From UBA1765 sp045629945 (GTDB lineage Bacteria > Fibrobacterota > Fibrobacteria > Fibrobacterales > Fibrobacteraceae): a stretch of DNA of 64,000 nucleotides. Position 1 is the first letter of the stretch; the number at the start of each line of letters is the position of its first letter. The notes under the pieces were generated by a model, which did not search any database, had not been told where the DNA came from, and saw only the letters and a program-made list of their open reading frames with translations. The stretch covers positions 7,781 through 71,780 of the forward strand of contig JAZQSE010000005.1 in NCBI GenBank assembly GCA_045629945.1. The letters are read 5' to 3'. Of this stretch, positions 33,621 to 41,845 are shown piece by piece. The position numbers and the translations under genes are program-made.

Positions 33621-34734
33621 GTATTTTCTCGCATACAAAATAAATTTCTTCTTTTGTTAAACCATAAAACATAGGCAAGCGTAAAAGCCTGTCGCTTTCT
33701 TTTGTGGTAAATTTATCTTCACCGATGAATTTTCCGAAATTTCTGCCAGCAGGTGCAGAATGTAATGGAACATAGTGGAATACAGCAAGAATACCATTTT
33801 CGCCAAGGAATTTAATGAGCTTATCGCGAATTTCTTTTGTTGGTGTTTTTATATAAAACATGTGTGCGTTATGGTTACAATGCTCTGGAATGTAAGGTAA
33901 TTCTAAAATACCAGAATCTGCTAAAGGTTGTAGAATAGTTTGGTAGGTATTAAAACTTGACAAACGATTGTTCAGAATAACATTAGGGTCTTCTAATTGT
34001 GCGTATAGATAGGCTGCATTTAATTCGCTTGGCAAATAAGAAGAACCTAAATCAACCCAGGTGTATTTATCGATTTCTCCACGATGAAACTGGCAGCGAT
34101 TTGTACCTTTTTCTCTGATGATTTCTGCCCGATCTGCATACATTGGATTTTTAATTAAGAGTGCACCACCTTCACCCATACTATAATTTTTGGTTTCATG
34201 GAAAGAAAAGGCGCCGAAATCGCCGAGATTCCCACAAGAAATACCTTTATAAGAACTCATTAATGCCTGAGCAGCGTCTTCTACAACAAATAAATGGTGA
34301 TCTCTGGCAATCTGTGTGATTTTATCCATTTCACAAGAAACACCTGCATAGTGTACAGGCACAATAGCTTTTGTTTTTTCTGTGATAGCTTCTTCAATGA
34401 GATTTTCGTTGATATTCATTGTATCTTTTCTAATGTCTACAAAGCGGATTGAGGCTCCGCGAGAAGCAAAGGCGTTTGCTGTAGAAACAAAAGTAAAAGA
34501 GGGCATGATAACTTCATCTCCAGGAGAAATATCGCATAAGTAAGCAGACATTTCAAGAGCGTGAGTGCAACTTGTTGTTAATAGTGCTTTTGGAGAGCCT
34601 GTGAGATTTTGTAATGTAGAATGACATTTTTTGTTAAAATTTCCATCGCCACAAATGCGACCGTTTTTAACGGCTTCTTGCATATATTCAAATTCTTTTC
34701 CTAAAAAGGGAGGGCGATTAAATGGAATTTTCAT
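33601..34734 (-). CDS. WecE-like sugar aminotransferase
   Basis: A PLP-dependent DegT/DnrJ/EryC1/StrS enzyme with 377 residues, the same length as WecE (dTDP-4-amino-4,6-dideoxygalactose transaminase). The start IPFNRPPFLGKEFEYMQEAV, the PLP Asp in VVEDAAQALMSSYKG, and the Lys in FSFHETKNYSMGEGGAL are typical. The ATG at 34734 was chosen since the family begins here; the 72 residues before it in frame are low-complexity. TATTTT lies 6 bases upstream. The product is probably a 4-amino-4,6-dideoxy sugar nucleotide. Confidence 0.88.
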   Translation of the reverse strand: MKIPFNRPPFLGKEFEYMQEAVKNGRICGDGNFNKKCHSTLQNLTGSPKALLTTSCTHALEMSAYLCDISPGDEVIMPSFTFVSTANAFASRGASIRFVDIRKDTMNINENLIEEAITEKTKAIVPVHYAGVSCEMDKITQIARDHHLFVVEDAAQALMSSYKGISCGNLGDFGAFSFHETKNYSMGEGGALLIKNPMYADRAEIIREKGTNRCQFHRGEIDKYTWVDLGSSYLPSELNAAYLYAQLEDPNVILNNRLSSFNTYQTILQPLADSGILELPYIPEHCNHNAHMFYIKTPTKEIRDKLIKFLGENGILAVFHYVPLHSAPAGRNFGKFIGEDKFTTKESDRLLRLPMFYGLTKEEIYFVCEKIHEFFKS

Positions 34735-34740
34735 AGAGTG

Positions 34741-34746
34741 AAAATA
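34741..34746 (-). promoter_or_regulatory. -10-like box directly before the WecE-like gene (leaderless candidate)
   Basis: TATTTT on the minus strand, then 6 bases (CACTCT) and the ATG at 34734; no Shine-Dalgarno. The remaining stretch to 34980 is AT-rich and shows no gene. Confidence 0.4.
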
Positions 34747-34992
34747 GCTTATTTTTTTTGAAAAGATGCTTTTTATTGTGCAAAATGAGCATTTTTCCAG
34801 AAATTTGATTGAAAATATTGTGGAGGCATTGTTTAGCAAAATGATGGCGTTAAAATAAAAGAATAAGAAAGAGTAGTTTCTTTTATTAAAGGGAAATTTC
34901 AAAAAAATCATTTTTCTTTGATAATGACAAAAAGTGTCATTAAACAGCATTTATATTTGAATAAAATCCCAAATGATTACAAGGAGTGTCCT

Positions 34993-35985
34993 ATGGAAGA
35001 AAAACAAAAAATATTTTTAAAAGCTTCACTTGAAGATGGTTCTGAAATGGCTTGGGGCTTTTCTTTGGATATGTGTGATGTCTTGGGGTTTTATGGGAAA
35101 TTAAATTCTTTAGAAGAGAATGCTTTAATTTCTAAAATGGAAATTACTGGGAGCCCGTTTTTTACTCCTAGCTGGTATGGTTATTTACCTAAAGAAATGA
35201 ATGCAAATTTCCATATTTTTTTGAGCCCTGCAAGAACGTATTCTCCTAAATTGGTGGGCTATTTAACGCACATTGGCCCTGTTCTTTTGGCGGTTCATAA
35301 CAAAGATTACTTTTTAGCGGCAGAACTTTTGAGTAGGCGCTTAGACACTTATATGGCTTATGAAGAAATCACAAAGTATATTGTAAAAGAGGCTGCTTTT
35401 TCTGCTCTTTTAACATGGAACTATGGGCGCTTTGAAAGTAATTCATTATATAGTCGGTTGGGAGAGTTTTTGATAGATGCACTTGGAGATGAATTCCAAG
35501 AGCTTTTAAAGGGTTGCCAATTTGATTATGATAAAGCATTTGTTGAAAAATTATCAAAAGAAGGTACTCTTTTGTTGTTTCCACTTGTTGGAACGGATTA
35601 TCAAGAATTTTTAACCGTCTATGAAAATTTGAAAGAGTTAGAAGCCGAAGAAAAATCGAAAGCCCTTTTCAGAAATAAACCACTAGCAAAAAGTTGTATG
35701 GATTTATTTGATAATTTATTTGCAAATGTCCAGGCAGAACCTTATAACCCACATGATTCCTACGCAATAGGAGCTTATATTCAGGACCCTCGTTTTGTGG
35801 GGCGTAAGCCTGAAGCTACATTGAAGGCGGGGTATATGAGAGCAACGCTTGCCAAATTAATTCGTAAAACAAATCCGAAACAATTAGCTTATAAAGGTAA
35901 ACTTGTCCGTATCGGAGGTACGGGGTATAATGCCCAATCTTCCATTATTGTACAAATTGAAATTCCTAAAAATTGCGGTGCATAA
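34993..35985 (+). CDS. Hypothetical protein with C-terminal HIRAN-like domain
   Basis: A 330-residue cytoplasmic protein. The ATG at 34993 is preceded by AAGGAG (34981-34986), which decides the start over longer in-frame options. The N-terminal 230 residues match nothing I know (GYLTHIGPVLLAVHNKDYFLAAELL, a helical region). The C-terminal 90 residues (VQAEPYNPHDSYAIGAYIQD, KAGYMRATLAKLIRK, LVRIGGTGYNAQSS) follow the HIRAN pattern, a DNA-end or damaged-DNA binding domain. It stands alone between the glycan region and the DUF4434 gene and has its own terminator. Confidence 0.6.
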   Translation: MEEKQKIFLKASLEDGSEMAWGFSLDMCDVLGFYGKLNSLEENALISKMEITGSPFFTPSWYGYLPKEMNANFHIFLSPARTYSPKLVGYLTHIGPVLLAVHNKDYFLAAELLSRRLDTYMAYEEITKYIVKEAAFSALLTWNYGRFESNSLYSRLGEFLIDALGDEFQELLKGCQFDYDKAFVEKLSKEGTLLLFPLVGTDYQEFLTVYENLKELEAEEKSKALFRNKPLAKSCMDLFDNLFANVQAEPYNPHDSYAIGAYIQDPRFVGRKPEATLKAGYMRATLAKLIRKTNPKQLAYKGKLVRIGGTGYNAQSSIIVQIEIPKNCGA

Positions 35986-36003
35986 GGCCGCCTTGAAGGG
36001 AGC

Positions 36004-36041
36004 AAGGGAAGGGATACATTTTGTTTCCCTTTCTTTTTTTT
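36004..36041 (+). terminator. Terminator after the HIRAN-like gene
   Basis: AAGGGAA (36004-36010) pairs with TTCCCTT (36025-36031), followed by a T-rich run to 36041. Confidence 0.75.
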
Positions 36042-36096
36042 GTGACAAGGAATAAGACAAGAAGTAAAAAAATATTTTTTTATTCATTAGAAAGAG

Positions 36097-36102
36097 TATA
36101 TT
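36097..36102 (+). promoter_or_regulatory. -10-like box directly before the DUF4434 gene (leaderless candidate)
   Basis: TATATT then TAAGAT then the ATG at 36109, a 6-base gap with no Shine-Dalgarno. The sequence is nearly the same as the one before xseB. Confidence 0.5.
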
Positions 36103-36108
36103 TAAGAT

Positions 36109-38034
36109 ATGGGTGTATTAAAAAAATCATTTTTCTTTTTTCTAGTTTGTGCCAGTTTTTTAATGGCGGGCTTTATTCCTATTGAAGGAACTTTTATTCA
36201 GGCTTGGATGTATGCAAGGTGGGATGAACCTGGTTATATCGGGCCAAAAGACGCTTGGGATAAAGAAGCTTCTTATTGGAAAAGTTTAGGGATTACGCAA
36301 GTTATTGATGGCGATATTGCGTATAAAAATGCCGGAGATCCAAATTGGCGTGCTTGTTATGATAGTAAATTAGATAGTGTTGTCGTTGAATGTTATGATA
36401 AAGATATCATTTTTGCAAAAGCGAAAAAATATGGTTGGAAAGTTTATATTGGAATGGGAGTTGATAATGATTGGTGGAATTGGGATTTAACAAAGGATGA
36501 GCATTTCTTAAAATTCAAAGCCGCAATGATGAAAGCAGGCGCTTTTGCCCATGAACTCTATGATATTTACAATACTCAATATCCTGAAAATTTTGGAGGA
36601 TTTTACAGCGTTTATGAAGTATGGAATCACAATAAATTTAATTATGGTGATAGTATCCGTAATCTTTATGCCGATCGTTTAGCAGAAGGTTTTAATATAG
36701 TTATAGATTCATTAAATAAAATTGACCCGACAAAGCCTTTACTTTTTAGTCAATTTGCAACAGATGACCCACATTCATTTGATATTTCAGAAGGTGGGCC
36801 GTATGGTTTTGGAACTTTAGAAAATAATGAAAAGTTTTGGACGCGGTTTTATGAAAAAGCAAATTTCAGAGAGCAAGATAAAAACCTTCCAATGGATGCT
36901 GTTGGTGGCGGTGGGCAAAAAATAGAAACGGTTGAGCCTTGGACGAAAGCTTATGGTGATGCTATAAAAAATGCAAATAGTCCTATTGATTATTATGCCA
37001 ATATTGAAAGTTTTCAACAACCACCTTATCATTTTTTATATGATACCAAACGAACTCCTCTTTATGGACAAAATTATAACAGCCCTGCTCCGGTGGGTCG
37101 TTTTGCAAGGCAGATAGCTGTTGCTCAGCGTCATACAAAAGGAATATTTAATTTTGCCTTTTCCCATTATCATTCGCCAGTAAATAGTATTCCAGGTTAT
37201 TATAATGTGTTGTTGAATTATTTGCAAACTCAAAAAGGCGATGAAATTGCTCCTCGTTTACCAGACAGCATTATTGTCATTGATACGCTAGCAAAAAACA
37301 TAGCACTCTCTCAAGAACTTGACCGAGATGTGATTGATAAAGTTTTCAAATTTTATTGGGTGGGGGCTAGTGATGATAATGGAATCCATCGTGTAAAATT
37401 AAATCGTATGGTTGAAGTGAATGGTGTGGTGTTGGATTCGACTTTTGCTTATTCGGTAAGTGTGAGTGTGACTTCGGGTGAAACGGCGCATGAACCAGAT
37501 TCTATGTATTTTGCTCATAGTACAGGCCGTGAATGTATTGGTTTGGAATATCTAGAAGAAGAGGATTGTTACAACCCTCGATTTAAAGGAGAAGCGGATT
37601 ATCGTTTTGTGGTACAAGATGTGTGGGGAAACGAAACGTTTTCAAAACCATTTACCTTAAAATCAACAGGTACTAGAACAACGATTATTCCGGAACTAGA
37701 TACTATTCAAATGTATCAGATTCCAGAAAAAGATACTTTGCGTAGTTATTTTGCAATAGATTCAGCATGGGTTAAAGAAGAACCCAAACCCACAGGATTG
37801 AAAAAAATGCCTTTTGTTAGCAAAAATGGCATGAAACTTGTTCGTAATGGAAATTCTTGGTGGGTGCACTTTGTAGCAACAAAAAACGAAAATTATCATT
37901 TGTCTGTATATACACCATCTGGAACACGGATGCTTTCAAAAGAAGTTTATTTAAATCAGGGTGAAAATTTGGTACCATTACCGAAAAACGCTTTGGGTTA
38001 TAGTCGGTTTTATATACAGATAAAAGAGAAATAA
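36109..38034 (+). CDS. Secreted DUF4434-type glycosidase-like protein with sorting-like C-terminus
   Basis: A 641-residue protein with signal peptide (residues 1-20, ending LMAG). Residues 25-340 resemble the TIM-barrel DUF4434 family: GTFIQAWMYARWDEPGYIGP at the start, SYWKSLGITQVIDGDI, and GWKVYIGMGVDNDWW, with acidic residues such as GFYSVYEVWNH that could be catalytic. Residues 380-540 look like an Ig-type region. The last 75 residues (YHLSVYTPSGTRMLSKEV, GENLVPLPKNALGYSRFYIQI) resemble a type IX (type A) sorting domain. An extracellular glycan-active enzyme is the best guess; no substrate can be named. Confidence 0.7.
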   Translation: MGVLKKSFFFFLVCASFLMAGFIPIEGTFIQAWMYARWDEPGYIGPKDAWDKEASYWKSLGITQVIDGDIAYKNAGDPNWRACYDSKLDSVVVECYDKDIIFAKAKKYGWKVYIGMGVDNDWWNWDLTKDEHFLKFKAAMMKAGAFAHELYDIYNTQYPENFGGFYSVYEVWNHNKFNYGDSIRNLYADRLAEGFNIVIDSLNKIDPTKPLLFSQFATDDPHSFDISEGGPYGFGTLENNEKFWTRFYEKANFREQDKNLPMDAVGGGGQKIETVEPWTKAYGDAIKNANSPIDYYANIESFQQPPYHFLYDTKRTPLYGQNYNSPAPVGRFARQIAVAQRHTKGIFNFAFSHYHSPVNSIPGYYNVLLNYLQTQKGDEIAPRLPDSIIVIDTLAKNIALSQELDRDVIDKVFKFYWVGASDDNGIHRVKLNRMVEVNGVVLDSTFAYSVSVSVTSGETAHEPDSMYFAHSTGRECIGLEYLEEEDCYNPRFKGEADYRFVVQDVWGNETFSKPFTLKSTGTRTTIIPELDTIQMYQIPEKDTLRSYFAIDSAWVKEEPKPTGLKKMPFVSKNGMKLVRNGNSWWVHFVATKNENYHLSVYTPSGTRMLSKEVYLNQGENLVPLPKNALGYSRFYIQIKEK

Positions 38035-38060
38035 TTTTATTAGAGACTTTTCTATTCTAA

Positions 38061-38085
38061 AACACCTTTCTGAGGTGTTTTTTTT
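38061..38085 (+). terminator. Terminator after the DUF4434 gene
   Basis: AACACCT (38061-38067) pairs with AGGTGTT (38073-38079) around TTCTG, followed by a run of T. Confidence 0.85.
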
Positions 38086-38103
38086 GTATGCAAGTTACAA
38101 ATA

Positions 38104-38145
38104 TTCCGCTCTTATTGTAAAATAAATTTTACAATAAGAGCGGAA
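38104..38145. repeat. Perfect 42-bp palindrome between DUF4434 gene and mraZ
   Basis: The left arm 38104-38123 (TTCCGCTCTTATTGTAAAAT) is the exact reverse complement of 38126-38145, leaving a 2-base centre. It lies 16 bases after the terminator and 55 bases before the mraZ promoter. No T-run follows, so it is not a typical terminator. It may be a binding site, an insulator hairpin or a remnant of a small mobile element. Confidence 0.85.
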
Positions 38146-38200
38146 ATAGTTTTCCCAAAAGAAAAAGACTGCAATAAATCACAATAAAGGAAAAAATAGT

Positions 38201-38230
38201 TTGCCAAAGTGGGGTAAAATGGGTTATATT
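38201..38230 (+). promoter_or_regulatory. mraZ (dcw) promoter with MraZ boxes
   Basis: TTGCCA (38201-38206) and TATATT (38225-38230) are 18 bases apart. Between them sit two direct repeats TGGG at 38210-38213 and 38220-38223, spaced by 6 bases, as expected of MraZ binding sites. MraZ is known to bind such TGGG repeats and repress its own operon. Confidence 0.75.
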
Positions 38231-38264
38231 TACATTGTTGTGTTGAAATGTGGTGAAATGTACA

Positions 38265-38741
38265 ATGAATTTTCATAGATTCGCAGGAAATGCCCAAACG
38301 GCTATTGACGAAAAGGGAAGGACCGCCTTTCCTAGGGAATTTCGTCGGCAGTTAGGGGATGACGAGAAAGAAAATCTCGTTATTTCTTGTGGCCCAGAAG
38401 GGTCATTAAGGCTTTTCGTCTATGCGGAATATGAAAGGTTTATGGCAGAACTGGATAATATGCCGGATCGCCGTCAAGCTGAAATCGTTCGAGGAAAAAT
38501 GCTAACGACACTTGTGACGTTAGATAGCCAGAACCGCATTTTGATACCAAAAAGATTATTGGACAAAGCTGGTTTGAAGGGAGAAGTTTTTTGGATCCCT
38601 TCTCATGGTAAAACTCTTGCGATGTGGAATCCAGAAACTTATAATGCAAAGTTCCCTCAGGATACTGAAGAAGCTCAGGCAATATTTGATTCTGTTTTCT
38701 ATGGTCAAGGCTTGATGGGGAATTCTGATGCAAGAACTTGA
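38265..38741 (+). CDS. mraZ: Transcriptional regulator MraZ
   Basis: MraZ is a ring-forming repressor of the division and cell-wall cluster. It has two SpoVT/AbrB-like repeats: AIDEKGRTAFPREFRRQL near residue 15 and TLDSQNRILIPKRLLDKAGL near residue 85, both with the conserved D-x-x-G/N-R core. The ATG at 38265 was chosen, giving the usual MNFHRFAGN-type start; upstream GTG codons would add 5 residues. It overlaps rsmH by 14 bases. Confidence 0.94.
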   Translation: MNFHRFAGNAQTAIDEKGRTAFPREFRRQLGDDEKENLVISCGPEGSLRLFVYAEYERFMAELDNMPDRRQAEIVRGKMLTTLVTLDSQNRILIPKRLLDKAGLKGEVFWIPSHGKTLAMWNPETYNAKFPQDTEEAQAIFDSVFYGQGLMGNSDART

Positions 38742-39666
38742 GTTTTATCATAATCCGGTTTTACTTTCTGAATGCCTTGAATACCTTAATATTTTGCCTG
38801 AAGGGGTTTATGCTGACTGCACGTTAGGTGGTGCGGGGCATTCTTCTGCTATTGCTGAAAGACTTTCGCCTGAAGGTACTTTACATTGTTTTGATAGAGA
38901 CCCAGAAGCTATTGCTTTTGCTAGTCGTCGCTTAGAAAATGCAAAGCCTAAAATTGTTTTCCATCCCGTTCCTTTTGGAGAACTTGGAAATGAAATTGAG
39001 GCCGAAACATTAGACGGTGTTTTGTATGATCTTGGAATTTCTAGCAGACAAGTTGACTCTTCTGAACGCGGTTTTACTTTTGCCGGGAATTTTCCTTTGG
39101 ACTTGCGTATGGATACGCGAGAAGAAAAAAATGCACAAGATTGGTTACGTGAAATCTCTGTTGAAAATATGGCAGAAGCGTTTCGTAAAAATGCCGATTT
39201 AGACCGTTCAATGAAATTAGCAAATCGATTGAAAATGATGCTTGCCGAGAAACCAGAAGCTATTGTTGCAGAAGATATCAGAGGTGTTGCTCTTGGCGTT
39301 TACCCAGAACGGCGTCAAGAAATTCCTGGGATTCTTGCAAGAATTTTTCAAGCTATTCGAATGGAAGTTAATCAGGAATTAAATGAAATAGAAAAAAGTC
39401 TTAACGCTTGTGCAAAATGTTTGAAACCAGGTGGCCGTTTAGTGGTAATCAGTTACCATTCTGTTGAAGATCGTTGTGTGAAAAATACTTTAGCTCTTTT
39501 GGAACGAGATTGTATTTGCCCAGAGCGCTTGCCGATTTGTGCGTGCGGTTCTAATCATCGTCAGTTTAAAAAAGTGCTCCGTAAACCATTAGTGCCATCA
39601 CAAAAAGAAATAGCAGAGAATTCGCGTTCTCGTTCGGCAAAGTTGAGGGTGTACGAAAAAGTATGA
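38728..39666 (+). CDS. rsmH: 16S rRNA m4C1402 methyltransferase
   Basis: RsmH (MraW) methylates N4 of C1402 in 16S rRNA. The start HNPVLLSECLEYL and the SAM motif DCTLGGAGHSSAI (residues 30-43) are diagnostic. DLGISSRQVDSSERGFTF and the late GGRLVVISYHSVEDRCVK complete the family pattern. At 312 residues it is of normal length. Its stop overlaps ftsL by 4 bases (ATGA). Confidence 0.96.
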   Translation: MQELEFYHNPVLLSECLEYLNILPEGVYADCTLGGAGHSSAIAERLSPEGTLHCFDRDPEAIAFASRRLENAKPKIVFHPVPFGELGNEIEAETLDGVLYDLGISSRQVDSSERGFTFAGNFPLDLRMDTREEKNAQDWLREISVENMAEAFRKNADLDRSMKLANRLKMMLAEKPEAIVAEDIRGVALGVYPERRQEIPGILARIFQAIRMEVNQELNEIEKSLNACAKCLKPGGRLVVISYHSVEDRCVKNTLALLERDCICPERLPICACGSNHRQFKKVLRKPLVPSQKEIAENSRSRSAKLRVYEKV

Positions 39667-39980
39667 CGTTTGATTTGGGACAATTAGCAGATAGAATGAA
39701 AACGAGAAGAGTGATCTTTTCGAGCGTTCTTGGTTGTGCCTGCATTACGTTGTATATGCTTCTTGATATCCAGTTTCAGAATAAGTACAAAATTTTAGCT
39801 GCTGATAAAAAAGCGGAAGAAGAACTTTCTACAGAACTTTATGGCAAATTATTACAAGCAGAATTAGAAATAAATCGCTTGTCTTCTATAGAACGAATTG
39901 CCCCATTAGCGGATTCGCTTGGACTCTCGTTAAGAATTCCTTTTTATAAAGTACAGCGCGTTGCTGTGGAGGAAAATTAA
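39663..39980 (+). CDS. ftsL: FtsL-like divisome protein
   Basis: A 105-residue bitopic membrane protein: one helix at about residues 19-36 (VIFSSVLGCACITLYMLL) and a coiled-coil-like periplasmic region (AADKKAEEELSTELYGKLLQAELEINRLSS). Sequence conservation of FtsL is low. The assignment depends on topology, size and position between rsmH and ftsI. It ends in a TAATG junction with ftsI. Confidence 0.78.
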   Translation: MTFDLGQLADRMKTRRVIFSSVLGCACITLYMLLDIQFQNKYKILAADKKAEEELSTELYGKLLQAELEINRLSSIERIAPLADSLGLSLRIPFYKVQRVAVEEN

Positions 39981-41845
39981 TGCGTTTACCAAGTGGCCGG
40001 ATTTCGATTTTATTTGTTGCTTTGCTTGCTGCTATGCTGTTCTTGTTTGTTTCTGCAACAACAATTCAAGTAGTGAATACAGAAAGTTACCAGAAAAAAG
40101 CAGAATCTAAAGCTATTTCTAATAACCATATTTATGCAAAAAGAGGAAAAATTCTTGATAGAAATGGTAAAGTCCTTGCAGATATTGCTCCTGAAAAATC
40201 AGGAAAATGGATTTATCCAAGAATTTATCCACAAGGTAAGTTAGCTTCTCAAATCCTTGGAAAAGTAGGCCATGATGGGCGTGGGATTGTTGGCTTAGAA
40301 AACCGCTTTGATAAACAATTACGCGGGCGGATTGGACTTGCAAGAATTACAAAAGATAAGAACCGCAAGCAAATTTATGGCTTTGATCAAGTTATGTACC
40401 AAGCTTTGCCAGGCGATAATATGGTTTTGACCATTGATGTCGCTATGCAAGAAATTGTAGAGAAGGCTTTAAAAGATGGTGTAGAAGAATTTAATTCGTT
40501 GAATGCAAGTGCTGTGATTTTAGACCCTTATACAGGAGATATTTTAGCGGCTGCGACTTACCCGACTTTTGACCCTAATGATAAAAAGAGTTCTCCGACA
40601 GATTGTGATATTTTTGGTTTTGCTTATGAACCAGGCTCTACTTTTAAAGTGGTTACAGCAATGGCTGCTTTACAGGAAAATCTTGTAGATCCGAAATCGG
40701 TATGGCATGGAGAAAAAGGTGCTTGGAAACCACACCCACAAATTACTATCAGAGAACATGATGGTAAAGATTTAGGAGATATGGATATGAGCATGGCTCT
40801 TGCTAAATCTTCTAATGTGGTTTTTGCCAAAATTGCTGATAGTATTGGCGAAGAAAATTTTTACAAGTTTGTTCGTAATTTTGGCTTTGGGTCAAAATCA
40901 ACAGATGAAATTCAAGGTGAAGTTGCTGGCTCGTTGAAAAAGCCTTATGAATTTGACGGTCGCTCTTTAATGACAATGGGATTTGGACATGCTTTTATGA
41001 CAACTCCTATTCAAGTGGCGATGGCTTTTGGCGCTGTTGCCAATGGTGGCTATTTAATGAAACCTAGAATTATTAAAGAGTGGCAAGATTCTTCAGGAAT
41101 GGTTTTAGAAAAAAATGAACCTTATAAAGTAAGACGAATGGTGTCAGAATCTGTCGCGGCGAAATTGAGAGAAATGTTACGCGGTGTGGTTTCTTCTGGA
41201 ACGGCATTGTCGGTGAATTCTAAAATTTTACCAGGGATTGAATTTAGTGGAAAAACAGGAACAGCAGAAAAGTATAGTCAAGAAAAACGTGGTTATGACA
41301 GAAAAAAACAAGTCGCTTCTTTTGTTGGGCTTGCTCCTGCAATGAACCCGCGTTATGTATGTATGGTTTTATTGGATGAACCGCAAACACGTACTGCTGG
41401 CGGTGTTACTGCTGGGCCAATTTTTAGACGGATTATGGAAGGCATTTATACGCATCCAGACCTTTCTCCTAAAGTTTATCGGATGCAGAATTTGCAAAAA
41501 CAAGTTGCTTGTAATGTGGATTTGTTAGGGAAATCTTTAGAAGAAGCAGAAGAACTGGCAAAAAATAATGCTTGTCATTTAGAAATTTCTGGAGAAGGCG
41601 AAAAAGTCATTTCTGTTTTGAAAAAAACATCAGATTCTTTAAAAGTGTTTTTAAGTGAAGATCGGATTCTTTCTATGCCAGAGTTAAAAGGTCTTTCTTT
41701 AAAAGATGCGTTAGGGATTCTTGGAGAGTCCAATATTCCTGTTGAATTTGTTGGAAAAGGCCGCATAGTGGAACAAAATCCAAAAGCCAATACCAAGTTA
41801 GAACGTGGTCAAGTCTGTAAATTGGTCTTGAAGGAGGATGTATGA
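39980..41845 (+). CDS. ftsI: Division transpeptidase FtsI (PBP3) with PASTA domain
   Basis: The septal peptidoglycan transpeptidase, a class B penicillin-binding protein. A membrane helix (residues 8-28) is followed by the dimerisation domain. The active-site motifs are GSTFKVVTA (Ser-x-x-Lys, about residue 218), SSN in AKSSNVVFAKIAD, and SGKTGTAEK. The C-terminus carries one or two PASTA-type segments (MPELKGLSLKDALGILGESNIPVEF), present in some but not all FtsI. It overlaps murE by 4 bases. Confidence 0.94.
   Translation: MRLPSGRISILFVALLAAMLFLFVSATTIQVVNTESYQKKAESKAISNNHIYAKRGKILDRNGKVLADIAPEKSGKWIYPRIYPQGKLASQILGKVGHDGRGIVGLENRFDKQLRGRIGLARITKDKNRKQIYGFDQVMYQALPGDNMVLTIDVAMQEIVEKALKDGVEEFNSLNASAVILDPYTGDILAAATYPTFDPNDKKSSPTDCDIFGFAYEPGSTFKVVTAMAALQENLVDPKSVWHGEKGAWKPHPQITIREHDGKDLGDMDMSMALAKSSNVVFAKIADSIGEENFYKFVRNFGFGSKSTDEIQGEVAGSLKKPYEFDGRSLMTMGFGHAFMTTPIQVAMAFGAVANGGYLMKPRIIKEWQDSSGMVLEKNEPYKVRRMVSESVAAKLREMLRGVVSSGTALSVNSKILPGIEFSGKTGTAEKYSQEKRGYDRKKQVASFVGLAPAMNPRYVCMVLLDEPQTRTAGGVTAGPIFRRIMEGIYTHPDLSPKVYRMQNLQKQVACNVDLLGKSLEEAEELAKNNACHLEISGEGEKVISVLKKTSDSLKVFLSEDRILSMPELKGLSLKDALGILGESNIPVEFVGKGRIVEQNPKANTKLERGQVCKLVLKEDV

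Noticed and set aside
34735..34950. N-terminal extension of the WecE-like protein
   Set aside because: The extra 72 residues are low-complexity Phe/Leu/Lys-rich and not part of the family; the conserved start is at 34734.
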